NCBI GenBank assembly: GCA_012845835.1
Contig: JABAKD010000007.1
Location: forward strand, 434,001-498,000
Direction: 5' to 3'
Origin: Undaria pinnatifida
Lineage: Eukaryota > Sar > Phaeophyceae > Laminariales > Alariaceae
Length of the DNA stretch: 64,000 nt
Positions 23,030 to 35,827 of the stretch are shown in pieces. Under the pieces are notes generated by a model that worked only from the letters and a program-made list of their open reading frames with translations, was not told the origin of the DNA and did no database searches. Positions within the stretch are counted from its first letter, which is position 1. Each line of letters begins with the position of its first letter. A program made the position numbers and the translations under genes.

Positions 23030-24190
23030 CAATAGGCAATCGATAGGATCCTATTCCAATAGGAGACCTATTGTTGGCCGCGATAGGGATGTCGATGGGT
23101 ACTTTTCGTCGCCTATCGGGGTCTACAATGGGTATCGGTTGGCATCTTCAATAGTCTACTGTTTTGCAAATAGCGTACTGTGCACCTATTGATCTGAACA
23201 TATTGATAAAACAAGTAGGTATCGATAGAAATTTTCAGGACGGTACTGTTCAGGCGATAGGATATCAACGCTAAGAGACGGAACCTATGGGTTTGTCCGA
23301 TAGGTATCGATATACCTTTTTCCAAACCTTTTGTTTCGGATAATAGGTATCGATAGACCTTTCACAATCCCATTGTTTGGACGATAGGTATTGACAGACC
23401 TTTCACCATTCTATTGTTTCGGGTGCTGGTAAGACCTTTCGACATTTTATGGTTCAGTGTTGAAGAGCAGAGGCGCTCGAAAACTTCCCGTCTAGGTTTA
23501 ATCAACTTTAGTTCGTCGTTCATCGTGCACGCCGCACGCCTCTCCAGCCCAGCGGAGAATCCCTGAAAAAGGCGATGCCTGTCCTTGTTTTGCCCTAAGA
23601 AGCCCAAGGCGGGTGTGGCCTCAACAAGGTGGTGATTACTGATATGATGTGTATTCGATGCGAAGCTCAAACCTGCATGCAGTGTTTTAGAGCGACCTGT
23701 TTGTGAGCCGTTCAGTTCCTTCTTATTTATACCCTGGATAAAACTCCATCGAATAGGCTATTGGGCCAACAATAGGTCAGCAATTATGGCGATCGATACC
23801 TATCGCGGGGCACCATAACTCAGCTTCGGGGTCTATCGATAGGTATTTGAAGCAACAATAGGGTTAGGGCAGTGGCCACCATAGCCTATTGTGCGACCGA
23901 CATGCTTGCGAAGGTAGGTATCTTGGGCACCAACATAGTTTTAAAATGACTCCCAAAAAAAGGCTATTGTTCGAACAATGCCTTTTTATCGCCCCCAAGC
24001 ATTACCTATTATTGGTTAAACTAAAGCAATAATAGGTGCGTGCGATGATATCGATCGACATCTATTGCTCAATTAAATAGATTTGCAAGGGTATCGATCG
24101 ATGACTTTTGCCCAATTTAATGGGTTCTCGAGGGTATCGATCGATACCTACTACTGACAATTTAATAGATACTAGGAACGCATTTGATCG
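23030..24190. repeat. Irregular array of TATCGATAGG / GGTATCGATCGATACC palindromes
   Basis: More than twenty occurrences of ATAGGTATCGATAGAC-like and GGTATCGATCGATACC-like motifs are spaced irregularly at about 40-70 bp, often with CCTATTG or AATAGG. The 16-bp form GGTATCGATCGATACC is a perfect palindrome. Open frames crossing the array are incidental. Confidence 0.75.
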
Positions 24191-24559
24191 TGGACACATG
24201 TACATGAAGCGTCCCTTAATATAATAGACGACGTCAAACTTATTTATACCAGGGAATATTTGCTATTAATATCAAGGACATATAGTCTAGAGGATACCGT
24301 ATGTATGTGCCTGTCGTACATAGTAATATTAAATAGTCTAGAATATTCGTATGTTGTTATGCGATAATCAGAAAGCACTCGTACACTCGTCGTATAGATA
24401 TATATAGCATCAAATGGAAAACATCACGTAATATCAGTTTTCTTCTGTTCCACTTCATAGTTTATCTTTGAAATATGAACTATAGGGCACCTGTACGTAA
24501 CACGTAGGTTGAACAGTTTGCTATCATCCACCTCCGTTCCCCGCCACGTCATATCATAA

Positions 24560-26960
24560 AAAATTAAAATACACTCCAGCTGTGAGATCGAAGATTTCGT
24601 CGAAACTCATCTTTGCAAGCTGTGTGTGATACTCCGATCGCGCGCATTACGAGTTGTATGTCCTCATTAAGGATGTAGGTCGGCGACTCCCCTTACAACT
24701 ACAGTGTAGCTATCAGGGTCAACAGGATGATTTTAGTCAGTCTGTGCGCGGAAACTATAAAACCCGTTTCTGAGGGGGACAAAATCTGACAGCTGTAAAG
24801 GGAAATGTATCCTTTTATCAAGTGAATCTTGTAAGTCGAATAACCGGTGAGGGGGGTGGGGCGGAGTTTTGAAGGACGTGGGGGCCTGGTTTTGATCAAA
24901 AGCGAGCGGGTTTGGAGGGGGGGGGGGGGGGGGAGGGGGAAGGGGGCAATTTGTGCATGTAAGCTGTAAATCCTTTCGAGGGGATAAATCTGACGGTTTT
25001 GGCACCAGTATATTATTGGGGACGGGGGGGGGGGGGGGGGGAGTGTGGGGCAGCTCAATATGGGCCTGGAAACTATACATTATTTTGAGGGGATAAATGT
25101 GACGGTTTTGGAAATAATACATCAGTTTATCATGTATATCCTGGGGTAAGTCGTACAATCAGTGAGTAATAAGAGGGTGGAGTGTTCGAGGGGGTGGGGT
25201 TGGGATGGGTTGGGGGGGAGGTGGGGGGTGTGGGGGCGGGTGGGAGGCGGGGGGGGCGCGGGGGGGGGGATATCTCCCTCCCTTCCACTTCATAGTTTAT
25301 CTTTGAAATAGTAGGCGTCTGCACGTCACACGCAGCAGGTGTATATTTTGCTATCACCCACACCCATCCCCCGCCACCATCGCCACCATCACCACACACA
25401 TCCCTGCCCCCACGCACACAACCCCCCACCTCCCGCGCCGCCTCGCCTAAAATCAAATCTGCTAGAGTATGGAAGAGTAAGGAACACTACCAGACAGGTG
25501 ATATCACCTCATCACCTATCCAGCCAGCCATGCCGTAGCTCCAGTGCATTTCATTTCCCCCCCGCCGCCCTCCTTCCCCGCCACCCGCACCATCGCCTAT
25601 TAATACACCTAGCATGTTTAGAAAGTTCCTACCATGTATACGTTTATGCGACCTAAATCGGTTGGAACCCCCATCCCCTCCCTCCCCCCCTCCGCCCCGC
25701 CCTCGTTTTGTTCTCTCCCGCCGCCACACCAAAAATCAAAATCTGCCAGAGTAGTAAACACTATGTTAAGATACGGCCTCGAAAGGCCTGTAATTATCAG
25801 AATTTGCGATAATTTGGATAGGTTTCATATAATAAGGTTGGCGTTTTATATTCGGGAAAGTTAGGAAATAGATCGGAGGCACGTGCCTCCGATCTCAGGA
25901 GCCGGGGCTCTGGTGGAATCGAACAAAGCTACGTCTCTACGAAAAAAAAGTGAGTACTCTCCGAGGACCTACTCAATTGGCAGACCTGCAGGGGGCATTC
26001 TGTGTCCCCCCCCAACAACTTCACAACTACCACAGATAGATAGATGATATCACCTCATTACCTTGCTAGCGATAAATACCGTAGCTCTCCAGTTACCCCC
26101 CACCCCCTCCTTCCCCGGCATCTGCACCATCGCCTTTAGACCTAGCATTACTTACACCTATGGCAAGTTCCTACCACGTAGTCATTTATGCGACCTAGAG
26201 CGGTTGGATATCCCCCTTCCCGCCCCCCCCCCCCCCCTTCGAACATTCCGCCGTCCCCTCGCCGGTTGTACGACTTACAGGATACAAACGATAAACTGAT
26301 ACATTCCTTCCACGACCGTCAGATTTGTCCCCGTGAAAGGGTTTATAGTTTCCGCGCACAGATTGAGTTGCTCCCGCCAACCCCCCTCACACATCCACAC
26401 ACCCCGGCGCTCTCCCCTCTTTTTCGCCCCCGGCGTCGATTTTTTTTTTTAACTCCGACCTCTCCTTACCGGCTATACGACTTACAGGATATACTTGATA
26501 AAAGTTCTGATGCATTTTCTTCTACAGCTGTCAGATTATGTTCCCCTAAAAACGGCTTTTATAGTTTCCGCGAACAGATTCATTAGCATCACGCAGGGCC
26601 AGCTCACGCTATCGCCATAGTAGTGGAGGACACGCCAGATAGCGCTGAATTGCGAATGCACTTGAGTTAAATCGACACACGACGTGTATAAAAATACGTA
26701 GAATTGTGGTGAGCTTGAGCATTATTTTTCCGCGTCGGCCGGAGGATATGAAAAGAAATTGAAAATAATGCACTCTGTCGACCCTGGTACAAAATACCCT
26801 TGTAGTTCCAAGGGAAGTCGCCTACGCATATCCTCAAGGAGGACACACACCCAGCAATACGCACGATCGGAGTATCAAATACTACTTGCAAAGATGAGTT
26901 TCGACGAAATCTTAATCTTCGATCTCACAGCTGAACTGAAGCGTATCTTTATTTTTATAG
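24560..26960. mobile_element. Foldback-type element, 2.4 kb, with kilobase-scale inverted arms
   Basis: The left arm starts AAAATACACTCCAGCTGTGA at 24567. The right arm ends with the complementary ATCTCACAGCTGAACTGAAG near 26940. Internal blocks mirror each other, such as GCGCGGAAACTATAAAACCC at 24747 and its counterpart GGCTTTTATAGTTTCCGCG near 26555. Within each arm the 300-bp block around GAAACTATA is itself repeated, with C- or G-rich tracts. No transposase is seen. The centre holds a 26-bp perfect palindrome (25870-25895). Confidence 0.75.
25870..25895. repeat. 26-bp perfect palindrome near the foldback centre
   Basis: The half-site AGATCGGAGGCAC is followed directly by its reverse complement with no spacer. 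It lies within about 130 bp of the midpoint of the surrounding inverted arms. Confidence 0.95.
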
Positions 26961-26964
26961 TAAT

Positions 26965-27860
26965 ATATTTGCAAGGGTTTCGATCGATACCTACTACTGC
27001 TTGTAAAGGTATACCTTCGTACTGCTTAGAGCGTACCTAACCCACGTGCCGTATACCCCAAGCTATTGTTCGAATGAACACCTTGGATATGGTATGTATC
27101 AGCAATATGTATACCTTGACCTACTTCTTGCCTTTTGTTTCAAACAGCAGATAGATTTACGATGACACCTGGTATTAAAATAAGTCTCAAGTACGAACCG
27201 ATACAAGTAGGCGTGCGAGGATTTCAATCGATATGTAAGGAAAGGAAACAGTAGATAAAAAAAGGGGAAGACGTGGGGAAAGAAAATGAGGAAATTTTAG
27301 GCAGAAGATACCACTGTTTTATGGAGGGATTATTCGATTTACATCGGAATGGCCTCTTCGATATATTGTCCGAGGGCAAAAATAATAATATTACCTATCG
27401 ATATTCGATTAATCGATATTCGATACACCAGCTTGTGGACAGACCAGCAGGCGTGTACTCAATACGTGGTAGACTGCTGTGCAAGGCTTTACACCTACTG
27501 CTCATAGCAATAGATATCAATCGACAAGTTCGCATACCTATTGGTCAAACCATAGGTATCGATCGACACTTTCACGTAACTGTTGGTCACAGTAAAAGGT
27601 ATCGATCGACAGTGTCAGATAACTATTATTGTAAAAACAATATTTTCCAGCTATTGGTCGAAGAAATAGATCTCATAAGACAGATTCACACACCTATCTT
27701 GATTGAGAACAATAGCCTGTTGTACAAGTTTATCTTGGCCTATTTGTCCAAGCAATGGGTGTCGATCGACAAATCCGCATACCTATCGAAGGTTTCAATA
27801 GGTATCCATATGCAATACCCAAACACATTGACATTCAATAGGCATATTCAATAGGCTATT
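26965..27860. repeat. Continuation of the TATCGATCGATA palindrome array
   Basis: The motif family of 23030-24190 resumes directly beyond the right arm of the foldback element, beginning GCAAGGGTTTCGATCGATACC, which resembles GCAAGGGTATCGATCGATG near 24086. A 193-codon frame through it follows the repeats and is not taken as a gene. Confidence 0.7.
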
Positions 27861-28660
27861 GTCCGGGGTGTGCTACTTACTAGTACTAACTATTACCTGG
27901 TACTTCGTAAATACCAGGTATTTAATAAATGTTAGTACTCACTCTGTAGTTTTAGTACTTACTTGTAGTTGCAAACAAACAGCAACCAAAAGGCTGAGCG
28001 GGACCGCACCCCCCGCCCCTCGCCTTCCGGTTGTTGACATTTCCGAGCGTAGCATGCTAAGGGTGGCGTCTCCGAGTGTACCGATCAATGCTGAAACGTA
28101 TTTGCACGAACCCAACAAGGCAGGAAGCGGAGTGGTCCACCCCTCTGCCGTTGGTGGCAGTACAGTACCTCGACATGTAGAGCCTTCACCCTGGTATAAA
28201 ATACCTGGTACAAGTACTGGATACCACTCTGGTCGAAACTTTAAAGGACGTTTTGAATATAATTTAATATTTGACCGATACTTAAATTTCCGACACAATT
28301 TGTACGGCAAAGAATCTCGTATGCGTGTTCATACCTGACACCCTGGTACACATTGCAGCAGGAGACAGTAGGCGCACAGAAGGACAGCGGTGTACGAGTT
28401 CCAATGACCTGCTTAAAATCTACCTCCTCCCTCGCCCCATCAATCCATGCCACTCGAACAAAGCGTCTCCAGGTGTGTATCCTATATCCTGGACGACAGA
28501 CTTTTGTGTACGACTCGGATCGTATCATGTTATGTATGAGTACAGCGGCATCGCTGGTCGCAAGCCCTGCTACCTACCGTCAACGTAAACATAGCTTCTC
28601 CTCTCCCTGTTCACGGAACTCACGCACCGCTATGTATGCATTGGAGTGTGTGCATAGGAT

Positions 28661-28884
28661 ATGAGACTGGGTGAAGCCTTATCTGTGGACTTGGGCAAAA
28701 GCAGTAGGCAGCAATTGCACGGCCGAAGTACTGCTGTACCCCCGGTGAAAGACTCCCGGTTGCCCGATACAAAACTCCCTGCCATCTCTACTAAAACCCA
28801 TTATCGCCTACTTTGGCGAGGGGAACAAGCAAAGAGGAAGCTACAAGAAGACGCCAAGGACACACCGCCATCACGCCATCAGGT
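28661..28884 (+). CDS. Possible isolated exon, unknown product
   Basis: I do not recognise this product. A 75-codon frame opens with ATGAGACTGGGTGAAGCC and reads as a Lys/Arg-rich polypeptide with the segment HYRLLWRGEQAKRKLQEDAK. The coding look ends at CCATCAG followed by a donor-like GTATGA; in the genomic frame a stop follows at once. Upstream, GTGTGTGCATAG is a weak acceptor. No partner exon could be joined with confidence, so it may be a single-exon chance frame, a pseudo-exon or part of a real gene. Another open segment lies upstream (about 27990-28320, including VVDISERSMLRV) but is not clearly linked. Confidence 0.2.
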
Positions 28885-28899
28885 ATGACCTCCACCATA

Positions 28900-30030
28900 C
28901 TCAAGGCCACACCGGGCTTCGTCTGTGCTCGCGCCTAATGTCTTTAGTCCTTACTCGCACGATGGAATTCAAACGGTTGACTTTCTTGGGGTTGGGGTTT
29001 TTTTACACGCAATCCCGCAGGTGGAGCCACCATTCACGGTAGACATCGGCACGAGACCTCCGCTGCTGTACAAGTAGACCCGTGTGTCCTTCTGGATGCG
29101 TTCCCTCGCGCAGCATTTCTGGGAACCCCTTGGCAACACATTGTGGGCCATTTTTGCCTTGTCCGTGAAATTGGCGGTTCTCTGAGTTGCACGTGTGACG
29201 CGGGCGGTCCTTTTTTTCCAGCTGATTTTTTTTCTCGTGGATCAAACTAACGGCAGTCAGCATCATCGTGTGTACGTAGCCCAACATTCAACAGCCACAT
29301 CATGACATGGCCAACACCAGCAGCAATACGTTCGCAGCAGCAGCCGAGGAGACGTAATTCCATGGTACGTGCATAGCGTTTGCATTGTATCATAGGTACG
29401 ATACCTTGTAGCAGGTATGATGAAGCATGAAACGTCGCCTAGGTATAGTATAGTCGTAATATTAATAGGAAGCAGACATACCGACCCAGGGTTTCTTATT
29501 CGGGAAAATATGCGTTCTACACTCACCTCAGAATAACGGCTCTTTGGTTTCTTATATTTCTATAAACCTCAGCCTGACCTGACTTTCCTGTTCGTTTTCC
29601 TATTGTTACCAAGGTATGCAATAAATGTCCTGTAGAATGTTGTATGTATATACCAGCTATGTACGTAGAAGGTATGTATCCATATCGTACCAAGTATCCA
29701 GGATGTGTACCTCGTGTGCCAGGTATGTGCCTCGATGTCCCTCATGTGTACGAGTCCAGCAGTACTGCCATGCCGGTACTGCGGCCCTGTTGCATTGGAG
29801 CACCCGACAGCTCACCCGGCAGCTCGACTTTTGTGCAAACATCAAGAAAATCATTTTACGTGTTGAAATTCGTGTGGAATGTGCCCCGCCCCGCCTCACA
29901 CAAGCCGTAAATGACCGTTCCAATTTGTCCGTAAATATAACAACCGTTTGGGTATTGTTACTACTTCTCCAATTTTACTTATATTCGGTCCATATTTGTG
30001 TAGTCTATACGAACATGTAGTCTATACGAA
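28900..30030. other. Intergenic, nothing firmly recognised
   Basis: Two overlapping minus-strand frames near 29000-29290 have protein-like composition but no recognised family. The rest is AT-rich with several TACCAGGTA-like words. Confidence 0.4.
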
Positions 30031-30040
30031 CGATTTTTAC

Positions 30041-31197
30041 CAGGGCTTTTCACGGACCATGACCCGACCCGCGGTAAAACTTACCGCTTGCTGCCTCTCT
30101 CGTGCCGATGCTCCGATAAGTCATCGCAGAGTGTAGAACAATTCCAAGCAGTACTCCTACGAGCTACGCATACCAAGGCATACAGTAGTGTGACGCGAAT
30201 CCCGTGCCGGCTGAAGCCGTTACAGTAGTAGTAATAATAATACGGTCATACCATTACGATTGTTTCCAAACGTAAAAAGGCTAGGGCAGTCGTCGTCGAA
30301 GCAGCAGCAGCGGCAGACCCCGGATTCTCGCGAATCGCAGCCCCTGCTGAGAGATCCACCGCCTCAGTTGTGGGCTTGCTGCCGGAGGCGGCTCAGCTAG
30401 GCTGCTTGCCAGGGCTGGAAACTGCATAGTAGATAGATGGCTAGTAGGTGCATGCTCGAGAACTATCATAGCAGTACAAGTACGAAATGTGACCAAACGT
30501 AAAAAATCAAGAGCAGTCGTCGTCGAAGCAGCAGCAGCAGCAGCACTCTGGCAGCATCAAGCACCAGCAGCAGCAGACAACGCATCCTCGCGGATCGCGG
30601 CCCCTGCTTACAGATCCACCGCCCCAGTTGTGGGCTTGCTTGCTGCCGGAGGCGGCTCCGCTAGGCTGCTTGCCGGGGCCGGAGACTGCATAGATAACTA
30701 GCTCGCTCGTAGGGTCGCACGTAGGGTCGACCCGGTGGTCTAGCGCTACGCGCGTGGCTAATGGCCATTGGGTGCCTTTTGCGGTTTATTTCTCATTTTT
30801 CGCGCGCACATCACAAAGTGAATGCTGTAAACAATAACACCTGTAGAAAGAACCATAGAACAGGACCTCCTTGGAAAAGTACGAGGGACCAAGGACCAAC
30901 CAACCGACCGACGTATACATGCTTTGACCCGTCACTTTTCGACTCTGACCCGTGACTTTTCGACTTTACCCGTGAGAAATGTCACGGTTCAAGTCAACCT
31001 GACCCGCATGAAACCCGCATCTCGTGGGTCACCCGGAGTGTGGCGGGTCGTGTCGGGTCGGGTCAGGAGGTTTTCAAAGTCTCGCGGGTCGGGTAGCGTC
31101 GGGTCTGGTCGGGTCAGACCCGACCCGACCCGACCCGACCCGACCCGACCCGACCCGACCTGACCCGCGAGATTTGACCCGACCCGTGAAAGCCCTG
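30041..31197. mobile_element. Non-autonomous hAT-like element, family A, copy 1
   Basis: The left end CAGGGCTTTTCACGG at 30041 pairs with the right end CCGTGAAAGCCCTG at 31197. The flanking 8 bases are ATTTTTAC on the left and AATTTTAC on the right (7 of 8 identical). CAGGG-type ends and an 8-bp duplication are hallmarks of hAT transposons. The right subterminal region is a GGGTCGGGTC / GACCCGACCC array. The interior holds two tandem copies of a GCAGCAGCAG..GAGATCCACCGCC segment (about 30270-30440 and 30490-30700). No transposase is visible. Confidence 0.75.
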
Positions 31198-31199
31198 AA

Positions 31200-32457
31200 T
31201 TTTACCAGGTACTTGTACGTCGTTTCGCTTTCTGTTCTTGTCTTTTATTTTGTCTTCTGTTCTTTGTTTTGTTTTGTTTTGTTTCCAATTGACTTGAGTC
31301 TGACGTCCGTATGCGTGGTGATAGGTACCACGTCGTGTAATATGTTTTTCAAAATATGTACGTGGCAGTCTTTTCTGGGTGGCAAGCGGTGTAGTCGGGC
31401 TTTTTCAGGCGCGAGTAGTGAGACGTATGCACCAGTAGGATGAACCTGGCACGTCGCAGGCCAACTCCCGGTTTCATGTTATACTTTCCTGGCGGAGGAA
31501 TTAGTGGCGTCAGCTATGATATATTCGTGTACCACGTTTGGTTATGTGTTTTTTTCCGTGGGGTATTCCTCCACTCCACAGTAACTGGAGCCTGTCCTGT
31601 GACCACGGACTTGATTATGCGAGTTAATGTGAGAACAACGACAACAACAACGTCGTGTCGCGTTTTGCTCTACATGGCTGGTACCGGTACTTTGCTACAG
31701 CTGTATGCCCACGCACTTGAAGAGCCATGCAGCACACAGCAGTATACAGCAGCGCAGGCCGCCTACCACTCGAAGTGCAGCATTAAGAAACACAAATGTT
31801 AACCCAGGCTGGGTTTCTTATTCGAGAAAAGGGCGCGTTGTACGTGTTTTTTCTTTATTTTGCTCGTCCCTCTTATTAACTTTGCACTTTCCTTTCTCCT
31901 TCTCCGTCCCTATTAACTGTGAATAGACCTAACGCAGATCCGCGGTGACTAAGCAGACTCTTCTCCCTCCTCCCCTCTGCGGTGTGCGCCTTCGTTTATC
32001 GCGAGAAGACCCCAGTTATTTGTTCCCTCGTCGACTCGCATCGAGCTGCACTAACTTCAGTTTGACGGCCCACGGATTTCTTGTTTTCCTGTACGAAAGC
32101 TTTCAGTTTAACCTCATTAGAGCCCCAAAACCACTACCTACACTATTTCCAAGTAGGTTGTCCACAGAAAGGGGTTTCCATTTGTACAAGTAGAGGGGTC
32201 ACGAGAGAGTTCAAAATGGCTTGGCACAAATGTGGTACATTTTTCACAGCCGTAGCCTATCTTCGACTGTAGACCTACCAATCGGGACGGGAAGCGTCGT
32301 TCCGCTCGTGTGGCCTGCTGTACTCGCAGGGCTACGCACGCGAGACGCGTGAAGCCTCGAGAATGGCCGCCGCTTCTCCTTGCACCCGATTGTAAACGTC
32401 CATTCGTCGGTAGGGCCCCCCAGTATCGTATAAGTATTGTAATTCGTCGGTTTTGAA
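31200..32457. other. Intergenic, nothing recognised
   Basis: This stretch between the two hAT-like elements has no supported gene. The motif TAGAGCCCCAAAACCACTAC with TTTCCAAGTAGGTTGTC near 32119-32165 recurs in diverged form near 39450-39490 in an EB1 intron, so it is part of another dispersed repeat. Confidence 0.45.
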
Positions 32458-33834
32458 CAGGGGTTTTCACGGGGTTGGGTCAGGGGGGTTCAAAAATGTC
32501 GCGGGTCGAGTCGGGTCGGGATATTGTGTTTTCAAATATCACGGGTCGGGTCGGGTCGGGTCGGGTCAAGAGGTTTTCAAATCTCGCGGATCGGGTCGGG
32601 ACATGACCCGCGAGATACGGGTCAGTCGCGGGTCAAGACACCATGACCCGCGGGTTGTGTTCGGCTGACCCGCGGGTCGATCTGGCCTACAGATTCGCCT
32701 TTTTCAAACTCACAGCTGCCTACCGAAGAGTCCTTGTCGTGCCGGCGCACCGCGGGCCGGACCCGCGGATCCGACCCGCGGACCCGAAAATCGTGCAAAA
32801 CTTGCCACTTCCCGCACGAAAGCCTCTCTCTCGTATCGATACTCCGATCGTATGTTATCATAGCGTCCAGAACAATCATACCAGATGGTAATTATTTTCG
32901 TACCAGGCATATAGTACAAGTATTAATATTAGTATTAGTATTACGACGCGAATCCCGTGTCGGCTGAAACCGTAGGTACAATGTATTATTCAGGTATATT
33001 GTCATCCATCCAGGTCCACTAGAACAAGCTAGGCCACACGTTCTTGCTGCATTGCAGGGTGTAACAATAAATAAGGCACATTGCAGTATAAGAACTCATG
33101 TACGACATACGTCGTAAGAAGACAAGAAGAGCAGTAATAGTCGTGGTCGAACCAGCAGCAGCAGCAGCAGACCCCGCATCCTCGCGGATAGCAGCCCCTT
33201 TTGACAGATCCACCGCCCCAGCTGTGGGCTTGCTGCCGGACGCGGCTCAGCTAGGCTGCTTGCCGGGGCCGGAGACGGCATAGTAGATAGCTAGCTCGCT
33301 TCTCGGGTCGACCCGGGGGTCTAGCGCTACGGACACGGCTAAGTGCCCATGTATGCGTTGCGGCCCTTCTCATTTCTCGCGCGCACACCACATAATGCTG
33401 CATACAATGCCAGTAAAAAAAACAGAGAGCACGAATCCTGGGAAAAGTACGAGGGACCAAGGACCAACCAACCGATCAAGGTACATCCAGACATGTTTGA
33501 CCCGTGACTTTTCGACTTTGACCCGTGACATATATCACGGACCCAGTCGACCCGCATGAAACCCGCACGTCACGGGTCACTCGGAGTGTGTCGGGTCGGG
33601 TTGGGTCGGATCAACAGGCTTTCAAATATCGCTGGTCAGGTCGGGTCAGGAGGCTTCAAATCTCTCGGGTCGGGTTGGGTCGGGTCAAGAAGTTTTAAAG
33701 AATATCGCGGGTCGGGTCAGGGAGTTCAAAAATATCGCGGGTCGGGTCAAGACGTCTCGAAGTTTTCGTGGGTCGGGTCGGGTCAGCTGACCGACCCGAC
33801 CCGTGAGGTTTGACCTGACCCGTTAACAGCCCTG
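32458..33834. mobile_element. Non-autonomous hAT-like element, family A, copy 2
   Basis: The left end CAGGGGTTTTCACGGGG and right end CCCGTTAACAGCCCTG are diverged inverted repeats of the copy 1 ends. The flanking octamers GTTTTGAA and GTTTTAAG match at 6 of 8 positions. Both subterminal regions are arrays of GGGTCGGGTC with TTTTCAAA..TCGCGG spacers. The interior is homologous to copies 1 and 3, with CGAATCCCGTGTCGGCTGAA and CCTCGCGGATAGCAGCCCC. No transposase is visible. Confidence 0.75.
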
Positions 33835-33839
33835 GTTTT

Positions 33840-34868
33840 AAGCAAAGCTGATATGTCAAAGAACTATATTGCGTTTTGAAGATTTTTTTCATAGAATACT
33901 CCAATGCTCTCTTATATCAAGTGACCCCTATGGAAACCCGTGAAAACGCGTGTTCTTCCCCAGGTTTTTCTCTGGCATGCTCCGCCAAATAACCGGCATA
34001 TGCTACGTTTCAAAACATTGTTATGTTTTCTTTTCGAATGTGCGGCGTATAAGCTTCATTTGGCACCAACGACAGCGCTGTTTTGCTCGGCGCTCGCGGA
34101 GCGACGCGCATGCTCATGAATTCCGTACATTTGGTTAGGAGGTTCGTGCGTTTTTGTCGAATTTAGATAAATGCTGGTGTAAGAACATTTGCTTTAACAG
34201 AGTTCCATGTCTTATATCGAAATGAGGGAAACGTCGGTTTAAGAACTTTTTGTTTAACAGAGTTCCCTCTCGTGCATCGAATTAATAGAGACGTCGACTT
34301 AAAGAAGTTTTACAACGTCAGACACACCCCTCTCTTCCTCTGCTGCGGCACTCCCCTTTACCTTGCTTGTCGCCACTGCTGTAGGAGTCCCACGGTGTTG
34401 TCGGGTTACACGAGTACCCACGCCGGGTTACTCTTTCCAAAGACAAACGTGCCATCCATACTTTAGTGCGATGCGAGTTCGCGAGTTTCTATCATTAGTT
34501 TAAACGGCGCCAAGAACTAGCAACACCTTGCGCGATCGCTGAAGCCTGGAATACCAACGCACACAAGTTGCCCGTAGTTTGAAAAAATCCTGCTCTGCGA
34601 GAGGACCTAGCAACAGCACGGTCGCGAGTTTTGGCGAGTTTCTGAGGTGAACTGCTCCAAGAAAAATTCCACTGGATTTTTTTTACATTGTGCGTCTGCC
34701 GCCGCCGCCGGCAGAAAATGAGCAACGCCCACAAACAAACAACTTGACCACAGGTGCGAATATCGTACTGCGCGAGTTCGCAGCGACAGCGACAGCCATG
34801 TTCTTACTACCTGGAAGTTTTTTATCCGTATGCAAAAGTGTTCCCTCTATAGCGGCGGTACATATGTC
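33840..34868. other. Intergenic, nothing recognised
   Basis: Three diverged copies of a short motif, AACAGAGTTCC..TCGAATTAA..GACGTCG with TTTAAGAA, occur between 34160 and 34310. No gene is supported. Confidence 0.45.
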
Positions 34869-35165
34869 TCCTCACCCGTCATACGACTACAGGATGTACA
34901 TAGTATACTGGTGCATTCCACAGCTGTCAGACCTTGTCCCCCTCAAAAACGGGTTTTGAGGTTTCCGCGCACATATCGATTAACATCGTCCTGTTGACCC
35001 TGGTACAAGCTACACTGTAATTCTAAGGGGAGTCGCCGACCTATATCCTTAATGATGGCACACACCTAGTAATAAATACACGCGATCGGAGTAACACACA
35101 CAGCTTGCATAGGTGAGTTTCGACGAATTCTTCGATCTCACCGCTGGAGTGTATTTGTATTTCTT
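34869..35165 (-). mobile_element. Truncated foldback-family arm
   Basis: It is collinear, in reverse orientation, with the first 300 bp of the arms at 21455 and 24563: CACAGCTGTCAGACCTTGTC, GTTTCCGCGCACA, GGGGAGTCGCCGACCTATA and GATCTCACCGCTGGAGTG at its end. Confidence 0.75.
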
Positions 35166-35784
35166 TTGACATGTGCCGGTTTTTCTTCACGTAAACTGCA
35201 TCAGCACGGCAGGACAAAAGAAGATGGCATCCGGTGTTTTTCGTTTAACCGGTCGCCGTGTGGGCTGATAGCTTGCTACGACGTATCTAACATTCATCGG
35301 GGTTATTTGGTTCCAGCGTAACTTCGTCACTGTTACATGCTTTGACATGTGTGTCGTGACTGTCTCGCGCAACTATTGACAGTGAATCTGCTCCCGCAGC
35401 AGCAATGGATAAGGAAGGTCTAACTTGACAGGAATAATTGGAAAGGAGGCTCGCTCTTAGCTCCAATCTCTATCTTAACCCCTGGTTCGTATCATAAGAA
35501 CGTGGTACTTGTGTCTGCCTAAAAACACGGCTCATGACGTACGAAACTTGTTTGCTTGGGTGTGGGTGTTGCCACTGAGTAGAGAGAGCCGGTAACGTGA
35601 AGACCAACGCTCAACGACAAACGCAATAGCAGCAACGCCAAAGTGAAACAATGAGGTTTAACTTCGTTTAATTTGACCGTGTTCGCCTGTTGGTTGCGGG
35701 TGCGTTGTGTGCAGGGAGAGAGGAACTAACCTATAGCCCTCGGTCACAGCAAAGAGGGAGCCGGATAGGAGACAGGGCGAGACG

Positions 35785-35827
35785 ATGTCGACTTCTATTG
35801 GGATGATGGACCCGGCCTACTTTGTGG
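35785..35827 (+). CDS. EB1: EB1 exon 1 (start codon to phase 1)
   Basis: This exon encodes MSTSIGMMDPAYFV plus one base and ends at the donor GTGAGA. The GMMD.AYFVG motif completed by exon 2 is the conserved start of EB1 proteins in plants and algae. The upstream sequence shows no intron acceptor, so this is taken as the initiating exon. Confidence 0.9.

Noticed and set aside
25130-25740. Pro- or Gly-rich frames in the foldback element
   Set aside because: They are products of its poly-G and poly-C tracts.
27273-27854. 193-codon frame at 27.3-27.9 kb
   Set aside because: It runs through the TATCGATCGATA palindrome array; its Ile/Arg/Asp-rich pattern reflects the repeat.
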